Shown here: positions 51,862-60,718 of the stretch, piece by piece
Numbering within the stretch: the first letter of the stretch is position 1
Layout: the number at the start of each line of letters is the position of its first letter
Assembly: GCF_001426265.1 (NCBI RefSeq)
Contig: NZ_LMDG01000002.1
Span: forward strand, 125,114-189,113
Source: Rhizobium sp. Root1220
Lineage (GTDB): Bacteria; Pseudomonadota; Alphaproteobacteria; Rhizobiales; Rhizobiaceae
Length of the DNA stretch: 64,000 nucleotides
Direction of reading: 5' to 3'
Notes under the pieces: generated by a model
Database searches by the model: none
What the model was told of the DNA's origin: nothing
What the model saw: the letters and a program-made list of their open reading frames with translations, nothing else
Translations under genes and position numbers: made by a program

Positions 51862-52745
51862 ATGGGCATTTGTTGACGCCCCCCGCGCAGCAAGAACGGT
51901 CACGCGTCCAGAGCCGGCGGCCAGCAAACGTCCATCAGATCGCTTCGACAGCGACTGCCTGTCTTTTGCTGGAGCTGGAGACGTGGCCGAAGCCCGGCCT
52001 GGTAAGCCACATCGACTGCGGCAGCCACTACGACATGAATTCCGAGACCTTTCGTGATAGCGCCGCCGCAATCAAACCCTTCTTCGCGGCTTTGGCAGAC
52101 GCTGGGGCACAAGACTGCGAAATGGGTCGCCTGCGAGTGATCGGTATCGAGGCGGAAGCCGCAATGCGCGCCGCCACCGGCGGCATCAATACCCATAGGG
52201 GTGCGATATTCGGGATGGGACTTCTGTGCGCAGCAGCGGGTGCCAGCGCAAGTGGCGTCGTCGCGGAGGACATTTCGCTTGGCACAATCGTCTCTAAACG
52301 CTGGGGACATGACATAATCGACGGCCCCGTGCTGTTGCGCAGTCATGGCGACAGGGCGAGACGCCGATTTGGTGCGGGCGGTGCTCGCATGGAAGCGGCG
52401 CAGGGCTTTCCAACTGTATATCAGATTGGCTTGCCCGCTCTGAGGGATGCCGTCGAGGCGAGTCCGCACGATCTGGATGCCGCCCGCGTTCAGACTTGTT
52501 TCGCACTCATCGCTGTTCTGGAGGACACCAATCTACTCCATCGGGGTGGTCCTCAGGGCCTTCTGTACGCGAAGCAGCTCGCGCAGGACTTTCTGGACGA
52601 TGGTGGAATCCGTTCTCCCCAATGGAAACGTCGAGCAGCCTCGATCCATCAACAGTTTACCGACCGTTGGCTCAGCCCGGGCGGGGCGGCGGACCTCTTG
52701 GCCATGACGCTGTTTGTCGATGCCCATGAAAGGCGCAGCATCTGA
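51858..52745 (+). CDS. mdcB: MdcB, triphosphoribosyl-dephospho-CoA synthase
   Basis: The product is 295 residues, CitG/MdcB family. Seen motifs are the ATACLLLELETWPKPGLVSHID segment near residues 32-53, GINTHRGAIFGMGLLCAAAG near 120, the RFGAGGARMEAAQGFPTV Gly-rich motif and DTNLLHRGGPQGL near 230. It makes the 2'-(5''-triphosphoribosyl)-3'-dephospho-CoA precursor from ATP and dephospho-CoA. One-base overlap with mdcF (TGATG). Confidence 0.93.
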   Translation: MNGHLLTPPAQQERSRVQSRRPANVHQIASTATACLLLELETWPKPGLVSHIDCGSHYDMNSETFRDSAAAIKPFFAALADAGAQDCEMGRLRVIGIEAEAAMRAATGGINTHRGAIFGMGLLCAAAGASASGVVAEDISLGTIVSKRWGHDIIDGPVLLRSHGDRARRRFGAGGARMEAAQGFPTVYQIGLPALRDAVEASPHDLDAARVQTCFALIAVLEDTNLLHRGGPQGLLYAKQLAQDFLDDGGIRSPQWKRRAASIHQQFTDRWLSPGGAADLLAMTLFVDAHERRSI

Positions 52746-53692
52746 TGGCCCATACGATCCTGCTGGCGCTACTTCCGATTTTCTTTGTCATGGCGCTGGG
52801 TTACGTTGCCGGCCGTCGTAATATCGTGGACAATCATCACGTTGACGGGCTCAATGTCCTCGTCATGACATTTGCGTTGCCCGCTTCGCTGTTTGCGGCG
52901 ACGGCTTCGGCCTCGCGTACTGAGATGTTCTCTCAAGCACCCCTTTTCCTCATCAGTACCGGCGTGATGCTTGTCGTGTTTATCGCGTGGTATCTACTGC
53001 AAGTACGCTACATGCAGGTCGGCAAAGCAGACGCCTCGTTACAAGCCCTCACGATCGCGTTCCCGAATCTGGCGGGTGTGGGGCTCCCTATTCTAGCTGA
53101 CGTCCTCGGCCCAGCCGGGACGATTCCACTCGCAATCGTGCTCGCAAGTGGCTCGATCATCATTAGCCCGCTGTCACTGCTTCTCGTAGAAATGTATGCT
53201 GGAAAACCAGGCGCGAATGGCGGCCATCAGCCCAAGATCGCGAGCAGTCTCTGGCATGCCCTGACCAAGCCCGTCGTGATCGCGCCCATACTTGGGATAC
53301 TCTTTTCGCTCAGCGGTTTCGAAACAAGTGATGTCGCCGATGCCAGTCTCCTTTTGATCGGTCATGCTGCACCCGGCGTAGCGCTATTCCTGACGGGGGT
53401 CGTCCTTTCTTCACAGGCTTTCCAACTCAACAGGAAAGTCATCAGCGCAACCATCATGTCGAACCTGGTGCGTCCCCTCCTCACGACTTGCGTGGTGCTT
53501 CTATTGCCCATCCCGTGGGACGCCGCAAAGGTCGCCATCCTGCTGGCGGCGGTGCCTTCCGGTTTTTTCGGTATCCTGTTCGCCGTTAACTACCGCCTGG
53601 ACTCCGGCGCGACGGGATCGATGGTGATCGCAAGTACGATCTCGAGCATCGTGACACTGGCAATTGCCATCGCCGTACTGTTTCCAAGTTGA
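52745..53692 (+). CDS. mdcF: MdcF, AEC-family malonate transporter
   Basis: The product is 315 residues with about ten membrane helices of the auxin-efflux-carrier (AEC) family: LLALLPIFFVMALGYVAGR at the N terminus, LNVLVMTFALPASLFAATA, AFPNLAGVGLPILADVLGP near 105-123 and VPSGFFGILFAVNY near 272. AEC-type MdcF imports malonate in Klebsiella, in place of the MdcLM pair of Pseudomonas and Acinetobacter. The position inside the operon supports that role. Confidence 0.88.
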   Translation: MAHTILLALLPIFFVMALGYVAGRRNIVDNHHVDGLNVLVMTFALPASLFAATASASRTEMFSQAPLFLISTGVMLVVFIAWYLLQVRYMQVGKADASLQALTIAFPNLAGVGLPILADVLGPAGTIPLAIVLASGSIIISPLSLLLVEMYAGKPGANGGHQPKIASSLWHALTKPVVIAPILGILFSLSGFETSDVADASLLLIGHAAPGVALFLTGVVLSSQAFQLNRKVISATIMSNLVRPLLTTCVVLLLPIPWDAAKVAILLAAVPSGFFGILFAVNYRLDSGATGSMVIASTISSIVTLAIAIAVLFPS

Positions 53693-53701
53693 AAGCTAGC
53701 A

Positions 53702-54640
53702 ATGACTGTCGCCATCTTGTGTTCCGGACAAGGACATCAGCATTCTACCATGTTTTCTCTCACGGAAAGCTCATCGGAAGCAGGTGAGCTGTTTGCGTAC
53801 TGCGCAAGTTTGCTTGGCGGAGCCGACCCCCGCGAACTCGTCAAGCGAGGATCGATCGAGACGCTTCACAGCAACCGATTGGGCCAGATACTTTGCACGC
53901 TGCAGGCGCTCGTGACGTTCGAAACCCTCAAGTCATGCTTGCCCTCACAGAAAATTATCGCCGGATATAGCGTCGGAGAAGTAGCGGCCTGGGGCGTATC
54001 AGGCCTGTTCTCGACAAGGAAAACCATGGAGCTCGTTGCGCGCCGTGCCGAGATCATGGACGCCGAGACCTCTCCGGGCGACGGCCTTTTGTTTATACGC
54101 GGCCTTTCACGGGGTGTGATTGACGCGCTATGCGCGCGATACAGGGCCGCGATTTCAATTATCAATCCCGGTGACGCGTTTATCGTCGGGGGAAGGCGGC
54201 CTGCTCTTGAGGCGATTGCCGAAGCGGCCCGTGCCGCAAGGGCTCAGAGGGTGGCATTCGTTCCGGTCATGGTCGCGTCACATACGAACCTGCTGAACAA
54301 GGCTGCGGAAGACTTCCACGGTGTTCTGCTGAAGACTGCGTCATGCTCTCCCCAAGACCCGGGAGTTCGGCTGATAAGCGGGATCGATGGGTCGACCGTC
54401 GTCGATGTCGAGACTGGTCTTGCCAAACTTGCAAGGCAGGTATCGCAAACCGTGCAGTGGTCCGAGTGCCTGCGAAGCTGTGTAGAAGCCGGGGCGACGT
54501 CGTTTCTCGAATTCGGCCCTGGGAAGGCGCTAAGCGAAATGGCGATTTCGGCTTACCCCGACCTCCCGAGCCGCAGTGTCGACGAATTCAGTTCTATTGC
54601 GGGCGTCAAGAACTGGATCGCCTCCCATCAGTCGCGTTAA
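53702..54640 (+). CDS. mdcH: MdcH, malonyl-CoA:ACP transacylase of malonate decarboxylase
   Basis: The product is 312 residues, acyltransferase fold. The N terminus VAILCSGQGHQHSTMF carries the GQG motif, the active-site Ser lies in IIAGYSVGEVAAWGVSG (GXSXG, about 86-90), and the catalytic His is in VASHTNLLNKAAEDF near 195. It loads malonyl onto the carrier to start the cycle. Last gene of the operon, nine bases after mdcF; no mdcR regulator is in the cluster. Confidence 0.92.
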   Translation: MTVAILCSGQGHQHSTMFSLTESSSEAGELFAYCASLLGGADPRELVKRGSIETLHSNRLGQILCTLQALVTFETLKSCLPSQKIIAGYSVGEVAAWGVSGLFSTRKTMELVARRAEIMDAETSPGDGLLFIRGLSRGVIDALCARYRAAISIINPGDAFIVGGRRPALEAIAEAARAARAQRVAFVPVMVASHTNLLNKAAEDFHGVLLKTASCSPQDPGVRLISGIDGSTVVDVETGLAKLARQVSQTVQWSECLRSCVEAGATSFLEFGPGKALSEMAISAYPDLPSRSVDEFSSIAGVKNWIASHQSR

Positions 54641-54779
54641 AGCCAAACGATGTTCCCCTGTCCTTCGCGGCAGTTACGCGGAACGATTGGCCCGGTCTGT
54701 TACGTCTACGAAAGCCCAGAAGCGTGTCCTTAAGGGTGAGTTGTGTCCCCTGTCGCCTAAAGCAGTTCACTGGGGTGAG

Positions 54780-54960
54780 AGAGGTGGCTGGGTCCGTCTG
54801 AACAACTCGGGGCATTTTGCTAAGTGGATTTCCCCCTCGAATATGCGGCCACCATCATCGGTGCGAGCGCGTTGAAGTAGGCCTTGTCCGACATTAGCCG
54901 ACTAAGGTATGAATGTGGGCGTCGACTATTGATCAAAGATCGGGGCCTGATCACACGGAG
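54780..54960 (-). pseudogene. Probable IS3-family transposase C-terminal remnant and IS end
   Basis: On the minus strand, a frame from 54960 to the TAG at 54820 reads INSRRPHSYLSR then DKAYFNALAPMMVAA, which resembles the C-terminal YN-RPHSSLG...EAYF end of IS3-family OrfB. After it, the non-coding DNA (54819 down to about 54780) resembles the CCACTTA...CCACCTC tail common to such elements. The rest of the element is not recognisable. The surrounding gap 54641-55028 between the convergent mdcH and monooxygenase genes holds nothing else I can identify. Confidence 0.5.
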
Positions 54961-55028
54961 GCTTGAAATTGGGGGCGCCGATGCATGGGCTACGACACAC
55001 GTTCAGCAAAGGCGAGCCCTAGCCAACT

Positions 55029-56336
55029 TCAAGTCGGATAGGAAAACCCATACCGGTCGCGTATCGTTCGCCCCTCATACTGGCGGGGATATACGTTTCG
55101 ATCCTGAAGGATGGGGATGACCTTGTCTGCGAACTCGATGATGTCATCTGGCGCCCGAGGGGGTTGCAGTGTGTAGCCATCCACAGTGCCGTCCTCCCAC
55201 AGGTCGATCATCTCCTCGGCGACCTCCTTGGCCGTGCCAAGCAAAAGTCGGTGATGACCTTCGGAGCGGCGCACCACTTGACGCGCTGTCAACTTCTCGT
55301 GCTGGAGCAGGTCGGAAAGTCCAAGCCCCATGCCTACGGCCTGCTGCCGGTTTGGATCAGGTATGAAGCGCTGATGGTCCAGAACAGCATCTGGATCGAA
55401 ACGGTCACGCTCCAATCCATGCTCGCGCACGAAACGTTCCAGCAAGCCATCTTCCGATCCCGTGCCACTGTAGAGTTCATGCTTGCGCAGCGCTTCCTCG
55501 CGGTTTTCCCCGAGCATAACGACGAGGCCAGGGACGATACGAATACCAGATGGATCCCTGCCGAGCGAAACGGCCCGGTTGCGGACCTTGTCGCCGAAGG
55601 CCCGGCCCGCCGGCTTGGAAAGAATATTGCAATAGATGATCTCGCCGTGCCGCGCCGCGAGATCGATGCCGCCATCTGACGCACCTGCCTGAGCGATGAC
55701 GGGATGGCCCTGTGGGCCGCGCGGAACATTGAGCGGACCGCGCACCTGGAAGAAGGCATCGTCGTGGTCGATCGCCACGGCGCTCGCGCTATCCCAGAAG
55801 CGATCTGACCCGACGTCGTCCTCCCGCCGGGGATCCCAGCTCGACCACAGCTTCTTTGCCACGTCGAGAAATTCGCTCGCACGGGCGTAGCGCTCGTTGC
55901 GCGGCGGAAGCGCCGCGCTGCCGAAGTTGGCGGCGACGTTGGGGTTGAAGGACGACACGATGTTGACGATCAGCCGGCCTCCCGAAACGATATCGAGCGA
56001 CTGGACGCGCCGGGCGAAGTTATAGGGTGAATTGTAGGTGGACGAGATGGTGACGACAAAACCGAGATCCGGCACCTGTGCGGCAAGCGTTGTGCACAGG
56101 ATCAGCGGGTCGATCGTGTGAAAGGGACGGCCCAGCGGCTCCGTCATCAGCGCCGGATGGTCGGAAAAGAACACCGCGTCGAACAGCCCCTTATGGGCGA
56201 TTTCTGCCAGCCGCCGGTAATAGGCAGGATCGTTGATATCGTGCCTGTCACCGCTGCGGTATTTCCAAGCGTTTGCGAGATAGCCGGTGGAGTTCAATCC
56301 GACATTGAGGTTCATGCGACGTCTTTGAATGCTCAT
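55029..56336 (-). CDS. FMN-dependent monooxygenase, NtaA/SnaA/DszA family
   Basis: The product is 435 residues, a luciferase-like TIM barrel. Features of the NtaA/DszA group: MNLNVGLNSTGYLANAWKYR, FDAVFFSDHPAL, SLDIVSGGRLIVNIVSSFNP near 115-134, the RNERYARASEFLDVAKKLWSSWD segment and GPLNVPRGPQGHPVIAQAGAS near 205-225. It needs FMNH2 from a separate reductase, and none is in the window. It overlaps the SfnB-type gene by four bases, so they are coupled. The likely substrate is an organosulfur or chelator compound. Confidence 0.87.
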   Translation of the reverse strand: MSIQRRRMNLNVGLNSTGYLANAWKYRSGDRHDINDPAYYRRLAEIAHKGLFDAVFFSDHPALMTEPLGRPFHTIDPLILCTTLAAQVPDLGFVVTISSTYNSPYNFARRVQSLDIVSGGRLIVNIVSSFNPNVAANFGSAALPPRNERYARASEFLDVAKKLWSSWDPRREDDVGSDRFWDSASAVAIDHDDAFFQVRGPLNVPRGPQGHPVIAQAGASDGGIDLAARHGEIIYCNILSKPAGRAFGDKVRNRAVSLGRDPSGIRIVPGLVVMLGENREEALRKHELYSGTGSEDGLLERFVREHGLERDRFDPDAVLDHQRFIPDPNRQQAVGMGLGLSDLLQHEKLTARQVVRRSEGHHRLLLGTAKEVAEEMIDLWEDGTVDGYTLQPPRAPDDIIEFADKVIPILQDRNVYPRQYEGRTIRDRYGFSYPT

Positions 56337-57586
56337 GCGTCTGTCCGTTCAGCCTGCTTTTGCTTTGCAACACCAACGCCCGCCTGCGGCCCCGGAATCG
56401 TGCCGTTGACGGCGAAATCGCCGACAATGCGGTCGTGATAGATGCGTGGATTGTGGGAGGCGATCGTGCGGGCGTTGCGCCAATGACGGTCAAGGCCGTG
56501 GCCGCGCTTGGCGGCGGATGCTCCCAGTGCGTCGAACAGCACCGTGCTGGCATCGAGGATCAGCGACGTGACGACGGTGACGGACTGGCTGACCTCGAGC
56601 TCGGCATTGCGGCCGGCCAACGCTATCTGTTCCTGATCGCCGCTCTGATTGGCCTCGTAGGCGCGCTGCAGCGCCTTCGCTGCCTGAAGCACGATTGCGC
56701 CGGCGCTATAGGCGGCGCCTCTGACCTTCCCGACCACCTGCTGAACCTGCGCGTCCTGAGCCGATCGGGACGCGTTGCCACGGCCATAGACCCTCTTTCT
56801 CGCCGCCACATGCCGCGCCAGATCGTTGGCGGCTGCACGGCCGATGCCCGCGAGCGAGGCCAGATGGACCAGCTGGAAGAACCCGCCGGAGTAGCTGAAA
56901 CGCACCGAACTTGGCTTGATCAGCTCGTCGGCGATCTCGACGTCATGGAAGCGGGCTGTGCCGCTGGCCGTCAGGGATTGGCCGAATCCGTCCCAATCGT
57001 CGACGATCTCTACCCCGGGCGCCGACGTCGGCACCAGCGCGCCGATCGGCTGCCCATCCCCGTCGATCGCGCCAAGCGTGATCCAGTCTGCATAAAGCGA
57101 GCCGGTGGTGTAGAATTTTTCACCATCGAGGCGCCAGTTGGCACCGTGGCGGACAAGGCGTGTCGAATAGCTGCCGATTGGGGTGTCGCCCAGTTCGGAG
57201 AACCCGCTGCCAATCGTCTCGCCATTCCCGAGCCTTGTCAGCCAGGCATCGCGCCAGGCGCTGTCGGGTGCATTCAACAGATCCTCGGTGAAGCCGAAGT
57301 GGCTGCGATAGGCGTTGGTGAGGTTTGGATCGGCTGCGGCAAGCTCGATGATCAGGCCGAAAAGCTCCGGCAAGGTTATGCCGAGGCCTCCGTGGGTGGC
57401 CGGCAGCCGGAGACGCGAAAAGCCCGAGGTCTTCAACCACTCATAGGCATCGAAAGGCAATTCGTGGGCAAGGTCGCGGTCGACAGCACGTTCGCCGATA
57501 CGGGCAAAAACGGGCCTGAAGGTCTCCGCAAGACGCTCGAAGCGGTCGCTTGGCGGTGCGCCCCAAGCCCCATTGATATCAGTCAT
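56333..57586 (-). CDS. SfnB/DszC-type flavin monooxygenase
   Basis: The product is 417 residues, acyl-CoA dehydrogenase fold. SfnB/DszC features: ANSRSHFGF-like NAYRSHFGFTEDLL near 100, VEIVDDWDGFGQSLTASGTARF near 200-221 and GLDRHWRNARTIASHNPRIY at the end. It probably attacks a sulfur compound with FMNH2 and O2. Its end overlaps the NtaA-type start by four bases. It lies downstream of the rhodanese gene across a hairpin. Confidence 0.85.
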   Translation of the reverse strand: MTDINGAWGAPPSDRFERLAETFRPVFARIGERAVDRDLAHELPFDAYEWLKTSGFSRLRLPATHGGLGITLPELFGLIIELAAADPNLTNAYRSHFGFTEDLLNAPDSAWRDAWLTRLGNGETIGSGFSELGDTPIGSYSTRLVRHGANWRLDGEKFYTTGSLYADWITLGAIDGDGQPIGALVPTSAPGVEIVDDWDGFGQSLTASGTARFHDVEIADELIKPSSVRFSYSGGFFQLVHLASLAGIGRAAANDLARHVAARKRVYGRGNASRSAQDAQVQQVVGKVRGAAYSAGAIVLQAAKALQRAYEANQSGDQEQIALAGRNAELEVSQSVTVVTSLILDASTVLFDALGASAAKRGHGLDRHWRNARTIASHNPRIYHDRIVGDFAVNGTIPGPQAGVGVAKQKQAERTDA

Positions 57587-57610
57587 GGTGTTGTTTCCTG
57601 TTTACAGCAA

Positions 57611-57640
57611 CAATACCGCCGGCTGACGACGGCGGTATTG
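57611..57640 (-). terminator. Intercistronic stem-loop between rhodanese and SfnB-type genes
   Basis: CAATACCGCC (57611-57620) and GGCGGTATTG (57631-57640) form a perfect 10-bp stem with a 10-base loop, 28 bases after the rhodanese stop and 24 bases before the SfnB-type start. No T run follows on the minus strand, so it may attenuate or process the transcript. Confidence 0.6.
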
Positions 57641-57668
57641 GGAAGTGGGTTCTCGCTCCGGCCAAAAC

Positions 57669-58757
57669 CTATGCGGCGGCCCGTTGCTCGGCCTCGAAAT
57701 CGTGAAGCAGAACCGCGATTTCAAAACCACGGAGGGCGAGCCAGTGGGCGACGATGCGGGCACGCGAGCCAAGCAGATCGTCGACCAGGACGACGCGGGC
57801 GCCGCGAACGGCAATCGTCCGGTAAGACACACCGAGCAGCTGTCCGCCCTCCGAGGAGATCGACCCTGGAAGATGTGCGCGCTCGAATTCCTCCGGTGTG
57901 CGGACATCCAGCAGATAGGTCGTGCGCGACGGGTCGGCATTCCATCTCTCGGCGGTCTGCCGATCGATGAACGTCAGGCCATCCTTTGCCGAAAGGCGCT
58001 CGCCGCGCTCCTTCGCGAAACGACGCGAGTGTTCGGTCGGCTCACCGTAGGCGGCTGTACGTCCCGTTTCCAATTCGAAGCCCGCATCCGTCCAGCCGCG
58101 TGTCCCATCGTCCAGATAGGATACGGCATTGGCGACACCGGCATCGATCAGTGTTTGCGCACCGAGAATGGCGCGCGGCAGACCGGCGCAGGAAATGACA
58201 ACCTTCGTTTCCGCTGTGGGAACAATATCCGCGAAGCGAAGCAGGAGTTCGGCGCCGGGCACGCCGACGGCACCCGGCACATGAGCCTTGTCAAATTCGC
58301 TGAGCGTACGCGTATCGAGGACGATCACGTCCTCGCCCCTGTCGCGCAGGGCCTTGAGTTCGACAGCGGTAATCACCGGAGTCTGTCGTTCCTCGCGCAC
58401 CTTCGTTACGAAGGGAACGCCCGGAATATCGAAGGTCGGAAGTGCTTCCACGCCGCCGTCCACCCAGGCGGGAATGCCGCGTTCCAGGAAATGGAGGTCG
58501 ATCCAGCCCGCCTGCGCCAGTCGGGCTGCCAACGCCTCGGCAGCACCGTCCCCACCGTCGACCAGAACGGTGCGGACCACACGCCGCGGCACGAAGCGGT
58601 CCAGTTCCGCTTCCACGCGTTCCGCCGGCAGGTTTGTGGCAAAGAGCGGCGAAGCGTAACCAACCTCGTCGGCCGGCCGGATATCAAGCACTGCCAGTTC
58701 GAGCCTGTCACCCAGCCAGTCAATCAACGTGGCCTTGTCTATCGAATGTTTCGTCAT
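57669..58757 (-). CDS. Triple rhodanese-domain protein
   Basis: The product is 362 residues with three rhodanese-like repeats (about 1-110, 130-235 and 262-355). DIRPADEV, DTRTLSEFDKAHVPGAVGVPG and DVRTPEEFERAHLPGSI mark the starts. Only the middle repeat keeps a Cys in the active loop (VVISCAGLPRAILGA); the first and third have Asp in its place (VLVDGGDGA, VVLVDDLLGS), so they are probably structural. It would carry or transfer sulfane sulfur released by the neighbouring monooxygenases. Confidence 0.87.
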   Translation of the reverse strand: MTKHSIDKATLIDWLGDRLELAVLDIRPADEVGYASPLFATNLPAERVEAELDRFVPRRVVRTVLVDGGDGAAEALAARLAQAGWIDLHFLERGIPAWVDGGVEALPTFDIPGVPFVTKVREERQTPVITAVELKALRDRGEDVIVLDTRTLSEFDKAHVPGAVGVPGAELLLRFADIVPTAETKVVISCAGLPRAILGAQTLIDAGVANAVSYLDDGTRGWTDAGFELETGRTAAYGEPTEHSRRFAKERGERLSAKDGLTFIDRQTAERWNADPSRTTYLLDVRTPEEFERAHLPGSISSEGGQLLGVSYRTIAVRGARVVLVDDLLGSRARIVAHWLALRGFEIAVLLHDFEAEQRAAA

Positions 58758-58769
58758 GGTGCTGCCTCC

Positions 58770-60368
58770 TCAAGCGCTCGGATCGATCCACAGGTCACCG
58801 AAGCTCCAGTTCAGCCCCTGCGATCCCGTGACGTAGTTTTTCACCCGCTTGTTGGCGACGATCTGGGCACCGGCGGCAACGAGGTCGACTGACGCCACCT
58901 CGTCATGGATGAGATGTTGGAACTTGCTCCAGACCTCCCAGCGCTTCTTCACATCCGACTCGGTGGCTGCCGCCTCGAGCAGCGCGTCCGCCTGGGCGTT
59001 CGAGTAGTGGCTGGCGTTCGAGAACGGCAGGCCGATCTTGAAGTTCTTGCTCCAATAGGCGCGCTGGATGCCGAGCGACGGATCGAACGTGTTGGAGAGC
59101 GACTCCACCACCAGATCGAAGGCGCGATCGGTGTAAACCGTCTTCAGGAAGGTCGGCAGGTCGTATTTCTTGATCTCGATCCCGACGCCGATCTTTTCCA
59201 GCTGGCTTTTCAGGACGTCGGCATAGCCTTGCGGAAGGTAGGAGTTGTAGGTCAGCCGGAGGTCGAAGCGTTTGCCGTCGGCCTTGCGCGGATAACCCGC
59301 TTCATCAAGCAGCTTTTCGGCGGCGGCTGTATCGTAGGGGTGGGCCACGACGCTCTTGTCGTACCATTGCGTCAGAGCGGTGCTGACCGGGCTCGGCGAC
59401 ACCTGCGCGTATCCATAGAGCGCGACATCGACGATGTCCTGCAGGTTGATCGCCTGAGCGATAGCAAGCCTGACCTCGCGCTTGGCAAACAGCGGGTTGT
59501 CGTAGTTGAAGAACAATTGCTGCTGCGGGCCGGAGTAGGCATAGGTGGTGGTGTCGACGGTGAGATTGGGCACCTGCTTCAGCCGGTCGAGATCGGCGAG
59601 AGGAACCGGGTTGTCGCCGATGTCGGCCTCGCCTGTCTCCAGCGCCGCCGACCGGGCGGCCGGGTCGGTGACGACACGCAGGATAATCCGGTCGAGATAG
59701 GGCTTGCCGGCATCCCAGTAATTCGGGTTTTTCTCGAAGATCAGATGGCTGCCGGCCACCCACTCCGTCAGCTTGAACGGACCGGTGCCGATTGCGGTCT
59801 GCAGCGTCTGGCCGTCACCCGGCGCCAGCTTCTCGAAGATGTGCTTCGGCACGATCGGCGATTCCGAGCTCGACTGCGCCGAAAGCAGGAACGGAGCCGG
59901 CTTCGACAGCACGATAACGGCGGTCAGCGGATCCGGCGTCTCGACCGCCACCACGTTCTGGTAGGTGATGCGACCGCGCGGATGCGCTTCCTTCAGCCGG
60001 AAGATCGAGAAGGCGACGTCATCGGACGTGAAGTCCGTGCCGTCATGCCACTTCACACCCTTGCGGAGCTTGAACGTGTAGCGAAGATTGTCATCGGAAA
60101 CCGACCATTCCGTTGCCAGCAGCGGCTGCGGCTTCACGTCGAGGTCGAAGGTCAAAAGACCCTCGACGATCTTCGGGCCGATGGCCTGGCCGGTGCCCGA
60201 CGATGTGTTGATTGCAAAGAGTGCGTTGCCGGGGTCCACCCGGTAGAGCCAGTTCAAGGTGCCACCCGTTGCCGGCGCCGCACCTTGCCCAAAGGAGATC
60301 GACGGAAGCAAGGTGCTGGCGCTCGCAAGCAACAGCAGCTGGTTGAAACTTCGACGGTTGATGGACAT
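58770..60368 (-). CDS. ABC transporter substrate-binding protein, family 5, Tat-exported
   Basis: The product is 532 residues of the dipeptide/nickel/oligopeptide-binding (SBP_bac_5) family. An RRSFNQLLLLASAS twin-arginine-type signal (about 5-18) leads into mature PATGGTLNWLYRVDPGN. The family motif YTFKLRKGVKWHDGTDFTSDDVAFS is near 113-137. The substrate may be a sulfur compound, given the neighbours. No permease or ATPase gene is seen beside it, which is unusual. It is 12 bases upstream of the rhodanese gene and probably leads its operon. Confidence 0.88.
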   Translation of the reverse strand: MSINRRSFNQLLLLASASTLLPSISFGQGAAPATGGTLNWLYRVDPGNALFAINTSSGTGQAIGPKIVEGLLTFDLDVKPQPLLATEWSVSDDNLRYTFKLRKGVKWHDGTDFTSDDVAFSIFRLKEAHPRGRITYQNVVAVETPDPLTAVIVLSKPAPFLLSAQSSSESPIVPKHIFEKLAPGDGQTLQTAIGTGPFKLTEWVAGSHLIFEKNPNYWDAGKPYLDRIILRVVTDPAARSAALETGEADIGDNPVPLADLDRLKQVPNLTVDTTTYAYSGPQQQLFFNYDNPLFAKREVRLAIAQAINLQDIVDVALYGYAQVSPSPVSTALTQWYDKSVVAHPYDTAAAEKLLDEAGYPRKADGKRFDLRLTYNSYLPQGYADVLKSQLEKIGVGIEIKKYDLPTFLKTVYTDRAFDLVVESLSNTFDPSLGIQRAYWSKNFKIGLPFSNASHYSNAQADALLEAAATESDVKKRWEVWSKFQHLIHDEVASVDLVAAGAQIVANKRVKNYVTGSQGLNWSFGDLWIDPSA

Positions 60369-60718
60369 GCGAAGAGCTCCTCTCGGGTTGGACTGTGGTC
60401 CGCTGAGTGAAGCTTCCGTGGTGTGCCCGGAAAGCCGAAGTCAAAGTTTCTTCTCGTCCGGGAAAGAATAATTGCGTCTGAAAGATTGTTCGCAGTCGGC
60501 GCAACGCAAAGGAACAGCCACCCACTTTCCGTGCTTTGACAGGATGATGTTTCCCTCGAATAGCGCCCCGACGAAACGCCAAAATCGCACGCAGCAGCGA
60601 AAGAATTTCTTTCCGCGAAATCAAGCAGATGTTTCTGGACTTGAGCGGCCGACCAGCCAACCGTTGGCGGGAAATGCGGGGGCGCACATGTCCCTTACTG
60701 TCATCCCAAGGAGGCAAG
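60369..60718. promoter_or_regulatory. Divergent promoter region of the organosulfur locus
   Basis: There are 350 bp between divergent genes (binding protein on minus, SfnB-type on plus). It contains the palindrome GAAAGAA-T-TTCTTTC (60599-60613), a candidate operator, and two near-identical CCGGRAAAG segments around 60430 and 60460. No gene is evident. It should hold both promoters. Confidence 0.5.

Noticed and set aside
56360..57970. 536-codon open frame antisense to an SfnB-type gene and rhodanese gene
   Set aside because: Spans two genes on the opposite strand with clear domains; the antisense product has no recognisable domain.
58905..60410. 501-codon open frame antisense to the family 5 binding protein
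   Set aside because: The minus-strand gene has a signal peptide and family motif; this frame does not.
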